From Streptomyces sp. CG 926 (GTDB taxonomy: Bacteria; Actinomycetota; Actinomycetes; Streptomycetales; Streptomycetaceae): a stretch of DNA of 64,000 nt. The notes under the pieces are model-generated. The model did not search any database and was not told where the DNA came from. It saw only the letters and a list, made by a program, of their open reading frames with translations. The DNA is taken from contig NZ_QGGZ01000002.1 of NCBI RefSeq assembly GCF_003148825.1, positions 310,001-374,000 on the forward strand. Reading direction: 5' to 3'. Of this stretch, positions 60,680-64,000 are shown in pieces. Made by a program: the position numbers and the translations under genes. Numbering within the stretch: position 1 is the stretch's first letter; every line of letters starts with the position of its first letter.

Positions 60680-61655
60680 GGAGCTGCGCCTCCGCCTCGG
60701 CCAGGATCTCCGTCAGCCGGGCTCCGAACTCCGCCCCGCGCGGATCCGGTACGCCCGTCCGGGCCGCGGTGAGCAGCGCGTCCAGGGCGCGCCCGTAGGC
60801 GCCCGGTACGTCGCTCCAGCCGGGCAGCTCGTGCACTCCTTCGGTGCCGCGCAACTCCAGCCCCACCCCGGCGGCCGCGGGCGGCGCACCCAGGCTGAGC
60901 ACGGCGGTGCTGGCCGCGCCGGAGCTGTGGCGCAGCGCCAGTTGGACCACGTCGGAAGGGCCTCGGGTGGCGCTGATCGCGGTGACCTCGCCGAGGACCG
61001 GGATCAGGACGGAGAGGGCGTGCGGGCCGACGTCCCACAGGCCGCCCTTGGCCTTGCGCCAGGGCGAGTCGGCGTAGGCGCTGGGCGATCCGTCGGGCGG
61101 GAAGACGGCGCCGAGCCAGTGGGCCGCGGCCGTGAACCAGCCGGACCGTGCGGCCTGTTCGTCGACCCAGCTCGCGGTGGGCTCGGCGAAGCGCAGGGTG
61201 AGGAAGACGACGGAGGCGACCTGGTGGCGCGCGGCCGCCTCGGCGACGGCCCGGGCGTCCTCGACGGTGGTGGCGACGGGCTTGTCGAGGAGCAGGTGGC
61301 ATCCCGCGGCGGCGGCGCGGACGGCCATGGCGGCCTGCACATCGGGCGGCAGGGCGAAGGCCACGGCGTCACACTCGGCGAACAACGCGTCGGGGTCTTC
61401 GTACACCTTCACGCCGTACTCGTGCGCCAGCTCGGCCGCGGCTTCGGGCCGCCGGCCCCACACCCCGGCGAAGTCGGAGCCGGCGTGCGCGGCGAGGGCG
61501 GGGGCGTGGGTGCGGTGCGCCCAAGGGCCGGTGCCCAGCAGTCCGACCCGGGGGCGGCGGCCTGCCGGGTCCTGGTCGGTGGCACCGTCGGCGACGCGTT
61601 CGGCGGCGCTCTCGACGGGGCCTTCGGTGGAGTTCAAATCAGACGAAATGCTCAC
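60672..61655 (-). CDS. Gfo/Idh/MocA-family oxidoreductase
   Basis: 327 aa. N-terminal Rossmann motif VGLLGTGPWAHRTHAPAL, EKP-like DKPVATTVEDA (with D in place of the usual E), and a C-terminal alpha/beta sugar-binding domain (GGLWDVGPHALSVL). It probably oxidises a sugar or polyol. GTG 61655 begins VSISSDLNSTEG; no clear Shine-Dalgarno sequence. Its 3' end overlaps the convergent membrane-protein gene by 8 bp. Confidence 0.88.
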   Translation of the reverse strand: MSISSDLNSTEGPVESAAERVADGATDQDPAGRRPRVGLLGTGPWAHRTHAPALAAHAGSDFAGVWGRRPEAAAELAHEYGVKVYEDPDALFAECDAVAFALPPDVQAAMAVRAAAAGCHLLLDKPVATTVEDARAVAEAAARHQVASVVFLTLRFAEPTASWVDEQAARSGWFTAAAHWLGAVFPPDGSPSAYADSPWRKAKGGLWDVGPHALSVLIPVLGEVTAISATRGPSDVVQLALRHSSGAASTAVLSLGAPPAAAGVGLELRGTEGVHELPGWSDVPGAYGRALDALLTAARTGVPDPRGAEFGARLTEILAEAEAQLPT

Positions 61656-61732
61656 GCGGTCAGTCTGCCCCACCCGGACGGGCGCGCCGTCACCAACCCG
61701 CACAACCCGCCCGACCTGCGGTGCAAACCTCG

Positions 61733-61770
61733 GTAACACGGGGTTCACACACGGGCAACGGAAGAGAAAT
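61733..61770 (+). promoter_or_regulatory. GlnR binding boxes upstream of glnII
   Basis: Half-sites GTAAC, TTCAC, GCAAC and GAAAT follow one another with 6-nt spacers (exact 11-bp period), about 80-118 nt before the glnII start. The same arrangement is found upstream of glnA. Confidence 0.78.
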
Positions 61771-61850
61771 CGCGGGCGGGCACGCTGCGGTCATCACCGC
61801 AGCGATGAAGCAGCGACCAGCAGCACCCGCAGAGTCTGAGGATGGGGCCC

Positions 61851-62870
61851 GTGAGCTACAAGGCTGAGTACATCTGGATCGACGGCACCGAGCCGACGGC
61901 GAAGCTTCGCTCCAAGACGAAGATCATCGGGGACGGCGGCGCGCTGCCGATCTGGGGCTTCGACGGATCGAGCACCAACCAGGCCGAGGGCCACGCCTCC
62001 GACCGCGTGCTCAACCCGGTGTTCTCCTGCCCGGACCCGATCCGCGGCGGCGACAACGTCCTCGTCCTGTGCGAGGTCCTGAACATCGACATGACCCCGC
62101 ACGAGTCGAACACCCGCGCGCTGCTGCGTCCGATCGCCGAGAAGTTCGCCGGCCAGGAGCCGATCTTCGGCATCGAGCAGGAGTACACCTTCTTCGACGG
62201 CGACCGTCCGCTCGGCTTCCCGGTGGGCGGCTTCCCGGCCGCGCAGGGCGGCTACTACTGCGGTGTCGGCTCGGACGAGATCTTCGGCCGCGACATCGTC
62301 GAGAAGCACCTGGACCACTGCCTCGCGGCGGGCCTGAGCATCTCCGGCATCAACGCCGAGGTCATGCCCGGCCAGTGGGAGTTCCAGGTCGGCCCCGTGG
62401 GCCCGCTGGAGGTCTCCGACCAGCTGTGGATCGCGCGCTGGCTGCTCTACCGCACCGCCGAGGACTTCAACGTCTCCGCGACGCTGAACCCGAAGCCGGT
62501 GAAGGGCGACTGGAACGGCGCGGGCGCGCACACCAACTTCTCCACGAAGGCGATGCGCGAGGACTACCGCGCGATCATCTCCGCGTGCGAGGCGCTGGGC
62601 GAGGGCAGCAAGCCGCTGGACCACGTCAAGAACTACGGCGCCGGCATCGACGAGCGCCTGACGGGTCTGCACGAGACCGCCCCGTGGAACGAGTTCAGCT
62701 ACGGCGTCTCGGACCGCGGCGCCTCGGTCCGCATCCCGTGGCAGGTGGAGAAGGACGGCAAGGGCTACATCGAGGACCGCCGCCCGAACGCGAACGTGGA
62801 CCCGTACGTCGTGACCCGCCTCATCACGGACACCTGCTGCACGGGCCTGGAGAAGGACGGTCTGGTCTGA
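61851..62870 (+). CDS. glnII: Glutamine synthetase type II (eukaryote-like)
   Basis: 339 aa. SYKAEYIWIDGTEPTAKLRSKTKI, the WGFDGSST substrate motif and the ATP/metal segment MPGQWEFQVGP identify GSII, the octa/decameric form that Streptomyces carry beside GSI. It lacks an adenylylation site and is usually induced on nitrogen limitation. GTG 61851 follows GGATGGGG; the in-frame GTG/ATG at 61842 is less likely. The strong hairpin at 62905 follows. Confidence 0.95.
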   Translation: MSYKAEYIWIDGTEPTAKLRSKTKIIGDGGALPIWGFDGSSTNQAEGHASDRVLNPVFSCPDPIRGGDNVLVLCEVLNIDMTPHESNTRALLRPIAEKFAGQEPIFGIEQEYTFFDGDRPLGFPVGGFPAAQGGYYCGVGSDEIFGRDIVEKHLDHCLAAGLSISGINAEVMPGQWEFQVGPVGPLEVSDQLWIARWLLYRTAEDFNVSATLNPKPVKGDWNGAGAHTNFSTKAMREDYRAIISACEALGEGSKPLDHVKNYGAGIDERLTGLHETAPWNEFSYGVSDRGASVRIPWQVEKDGKGYIEDRRPNANVDPYVVTRLITDTCCTGLEKDGLV

Positions 62871-62904
62871 CCGACCCGGCCCCCGGTCATACGACACAGT
62901 GCGG

Positions 62905-62936
62905 CGGCCCGCCCTCCCCACCCGGAGGGCGGGCCG
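62905..62936 (+). terminator. glnII terminator hairpin
   Basis: CGGCCCGCCCTCC (62905-62917) and GGAGGGCGGGCCG (62924-62936): a perfect 13-bp stem with a 6-nt loop, 35 nt after the glnII stop. Confidence 0.85.
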
Positions 62937-62986
62937 TCGCGCTGCCGGCGACCGCTGGGCCGACTGCACGACGAGGCCCGGCCGGT

Positions 62987-63091
62987 GTCACCCGCCCAGG
63001 CCGTCCCCCTCGGCGCGCAGCCGCCAGGCCTCCGGGAAGGTCAGCGGGACGACGTCCTCGGACCACCCATGAAAACCGACGGCGCCCATCG
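62987..63091 (-). pseudogene. Short C-terminal coding remnant
   Basis: A minus-strand reading gives MGAVGFHGWSEDVVPLTF then PEAWRLRAEGDGLGG and a stop, 34 residues that look like the end of a real protein. Upstream codons lose the pattern. It may be a remnant of a decayed gene; evidence is only compositional. Confidence 0.3.
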
Positions 63092-63189
63092 CGCCCGCCC
63101 CACGAAGTGCGTGTGGAGGTCGTCTACCGGCCACGGCACCCCGCCCACGCTCCGTCGCCCCCTTCCCCGGATGCAGTCACACGGCACCG

Positions 63190-63238
63190 AAGCGGAGCTG
63201 CCCCCCGACGGACGGTCCGTCGGGGGGCAGCTCCGCTT
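63190..63238. terminator. 24-bp perfect hairpin
   Basis: Two 24-nt arms (63190-63213 and 63215-63238) are exact complements with one unpaired base between them; the stem centre is GACGGAC-G-GTCCGTC. It ends 10 nt before the immunity-like gene's stop codon and is its probable terminator. Confidence 0.85.
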
Positions 63239-63248
63239 GCCGGGTCTT

Positions 63249-63764
63249 CTACTGTGCGTCGGTTCCGCTGATCACGTACAGCGAGACCGTGATGGCGGTG
63301 TCGTCCGAGGACAAGTGCTCAAGTCCGAGGACCACGTGCACGTTGTCGACCTTCCAGCATTCCGTGTGCACGAAGAAGAATTCATCCGAGTCGAGGATCA
63401 GCTCTTCCGGATCTACAGAAAGACTCTCGCCCAGCAGGGCGGAGAACCGTCCGGCCAGTTCCTGCGAATCCCTGATCTCGTCCTCATAGCCCTCCCTGAT
63501 GGCCCGAAGATAGTCGGGCGAATTGAAGTCGGGCTGCCATTCCTTCAGCGTGACTCCGATGTATGCCGGATCCTCGTCACACTCGGCGCCGAGGAGCAGG
63601 CCGTTCCGCCCCAGGCGCTGCGGATAAGGGAGGGAGACCGAGCCTACGGCCTTCCAGCCCGAACGCAGCAGTTCGGACGTAATGCGCTCCTCGTTCCACG
63701 GGTGTTCGAAGCGCGTGGCCAGGCGCACGAGCTCCACCAGCGGTTCCAGGTCGATGTCGATCAC
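63249..63764 (-). CDS. Probable immunity protein of a polymorphic toxin
   Basis: 171 aa acidic cytosolic protein (VIDIDLEPLVELVRLATRFEHPWNEERI...DEFFFVHTECWKVDNVHVVLGLEHLSSDDTAITVSLYVI). The codon usage is less GC-rich than in the neighbouring core genes. GTG 63764 is chosen because GGGA lies 7 nt upstream and the start is only 2 nt after the stop of the toxin-like frame. A small acidic protein directly downstream of a toxin C-terminus is the classic immunity arrangement. I do not recognise the family with certainty. Confidence 0.65.
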   Translation of the reverse strand: MIDIDLEPLVELVRLATRFEHPWNEERITSELLRSGWKAVGSVSLPYPQRLGRNGLLLGAECDEDPAYIGVTLKEWQPDFNSPDYLRAIREGYEDEIRDSQELAGRFSALLGESLSVDPEELILDSDEFFFVHTECWKVDNVHVVLGLEHLSSDDTAITVSLYVISGTDAQ

Positions 63765-63766
63765 TG

Positions 63767-64000
63767 TTACATCCCTATTCCCGAGACGTGGAAGACCCGG
63801 AGCACGCCGCTTTCCATTTCCGCCGGGAACCATTCACGTAGAACGGCTCGGTAGAATGCGGCGCCAGACTCGTTGGACACGGCGTAGCGTACACCACGGC
63901 CACCCAATGCGGCATTCAGATCCAAGAGCCTGCGCGCCTGATCGACGGTGGTTTCTTCACTGAATCGCGTGCGCTTGTGGCTGGGATTGTAGAGGCTCTT
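63767..64000 (-). CDS. C-terminal end of a probable polymorphic toxin (5' end beyond window)
   Basis: A minus-strand frame open from the window edge to TAA at 63767 gives 77 residues: KSLYNPSHKRTRFSEE...QARRLLDLNAALGGRGVRYAVSN...FYRAVLREWFPAEMESGVLRVFHVSGIGM. The pattern of a helix with a polar face, then a YAVSNES strand and a terminal VFHV strand, recalls restriction-endonuclease-fold toxin domains at the ends of secreted polymorphic toxins. The upstream part is outside the window, so the assignment rests on this tail and on the following immunity-like gene. Confidence 0.5.
   Translation of the reverse strand, partial: KSLYNPSHKRTRFSEETTVDQARRLLDLNAALGGRGVRYAVSNESGAAFYRAVLREWFPAEMESGVLRVFHVSGIGM

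Larger units (their letters stand above)
62871..63248. other. 378-nt gene-free stretch with two terminators and a coding remnant
   Basis: Between glnII and the immunity-like gene lie the glnII terminator (62905-62936), a 34-codon minus-strand remnant (62987-63091) and the long hairpin at 63190-63238. Nothing else resembles a gene. Confidence 0.65.

Noticed and set aside
62985-63854. Plus-strand frame of 289 codons opposite the immunity-like gene
   Set aside because: The minus-strand gene has the Shine-Dalgarno sequence, the terminator and better codon bias; the plus frame crosses a 24-bp hairpin.
1-64000. tRNA, rRNA, riboswitch or mobile element
   Set aside because: No cloverleaf ending in CCA, rRNA segment, cobalamin or TPP riboswitch core, transposase or integrase was recognised. 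The cob genes in particular have no B12-box upstream that I can see. A covariance-model scan would be decisive.

Overview
This window is a segment of a Streptomyces (or very close actinomycete) chromosome. The base composition is very GC-rich with strongly GC-biased third codon positions. The gene set is typical of Streptomyces: ctaC, an AdoK-type kinase, erpA, nadA, pspA-pspAA, the cobalamin lower-ligand genes, pepA, lpd-sucB, gntR-aceE, glnA, lipB-lipA and a second, eukaryote-type glutamine synthetase (glnII). GTG starts are frequent, and several genes have a -10-like hexamer 6-8 nt before the start codon, as expected for leaderless mRNAs. I recognised no rRNA, tRNA, CRISPR array, transposase or prophage.

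Left part (1-23100): the 3'-truncated cytochrome oxidase subunit II gene, a cysteine desulfurase fused to a TusA domain, an adenosine-kinase-like PfkB enzyme, an uncharacterised anchored protein, then erpA and nadA transcribed divergently. An RND exporter and an orphan NarL-type response regulator follow. Next come cobS, a membrane protein, pspA-pspAA, a DUF3043 protein, a methyltransferase, cobU (with an N-terminal metallo-beta-lactamase-like domain) and cobT. A lysyl-PG-synthetase-like protein coupled to a rhomboid-like protein and an orphan histidine kinase close this part. cobS, cobU and cobT together cover nucleotide-loop assembly of cobalamin.

Accessory block (23350-30060, minus strand): five genes whose predicted products are a secreted CE18/Agd3-like deacetylase, a PelF-type GT4 glycosyltransferase, a polytopic membrane protein, a spherulin-4-like (GH135) protein and a GH114 lipoprotein. 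The last four genes are joined by 4-bp stop/start overlaps. This is the enzyme set of fungal galactosaminogalactan (GAG) synthesis, with affinity to bacterial Pel. I read it as an alpha-1,4-(N-acetyl)galactosamine exopolysaccharide locus, and it is the most interesting system in the window.

Middle (30400-47400): 2-oxoacid dehydrogenase and lipoylation genes (lpd, sucB, gntR-aceE, lipB, lipA) interleaved with pepA, an SDR/TetR pair, a secreted Gly/Trp-rich repeat protein and glnA. Candidate operators are visible: a perfect 17-bp palindrome before aceE, a TetR-like palindrome, and GlnR half-site arrays before both glnA and glnII.

Right part (47400-64000): an NsdA-like HTH/TPR regulator, an FAD oxidoreductase whose upstream region carries six helically phased repeats, a TIGR01777 epimerase, a VIT1/CCC1 transporter, a SpoIIE phosphatase, ArsC-like, methyltransferase and hydrolase genes, a MarR/MocR regulator pair, FabV, a Gfo/Idh oxidoreductase and glnII. 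At the right edge, in lower-GC DNA, is the C-terminal end of a probable polymorphic toxin followed by a probable immunity gene.

Three copies of a large inverted repeat built on the same arm lie between genes. Starts were chosen from Shine-Dalgarno spacing, overlap with the upstream gene or remembered homologue N-termini. Family assignments are from recognition of motifs, not from database searches.
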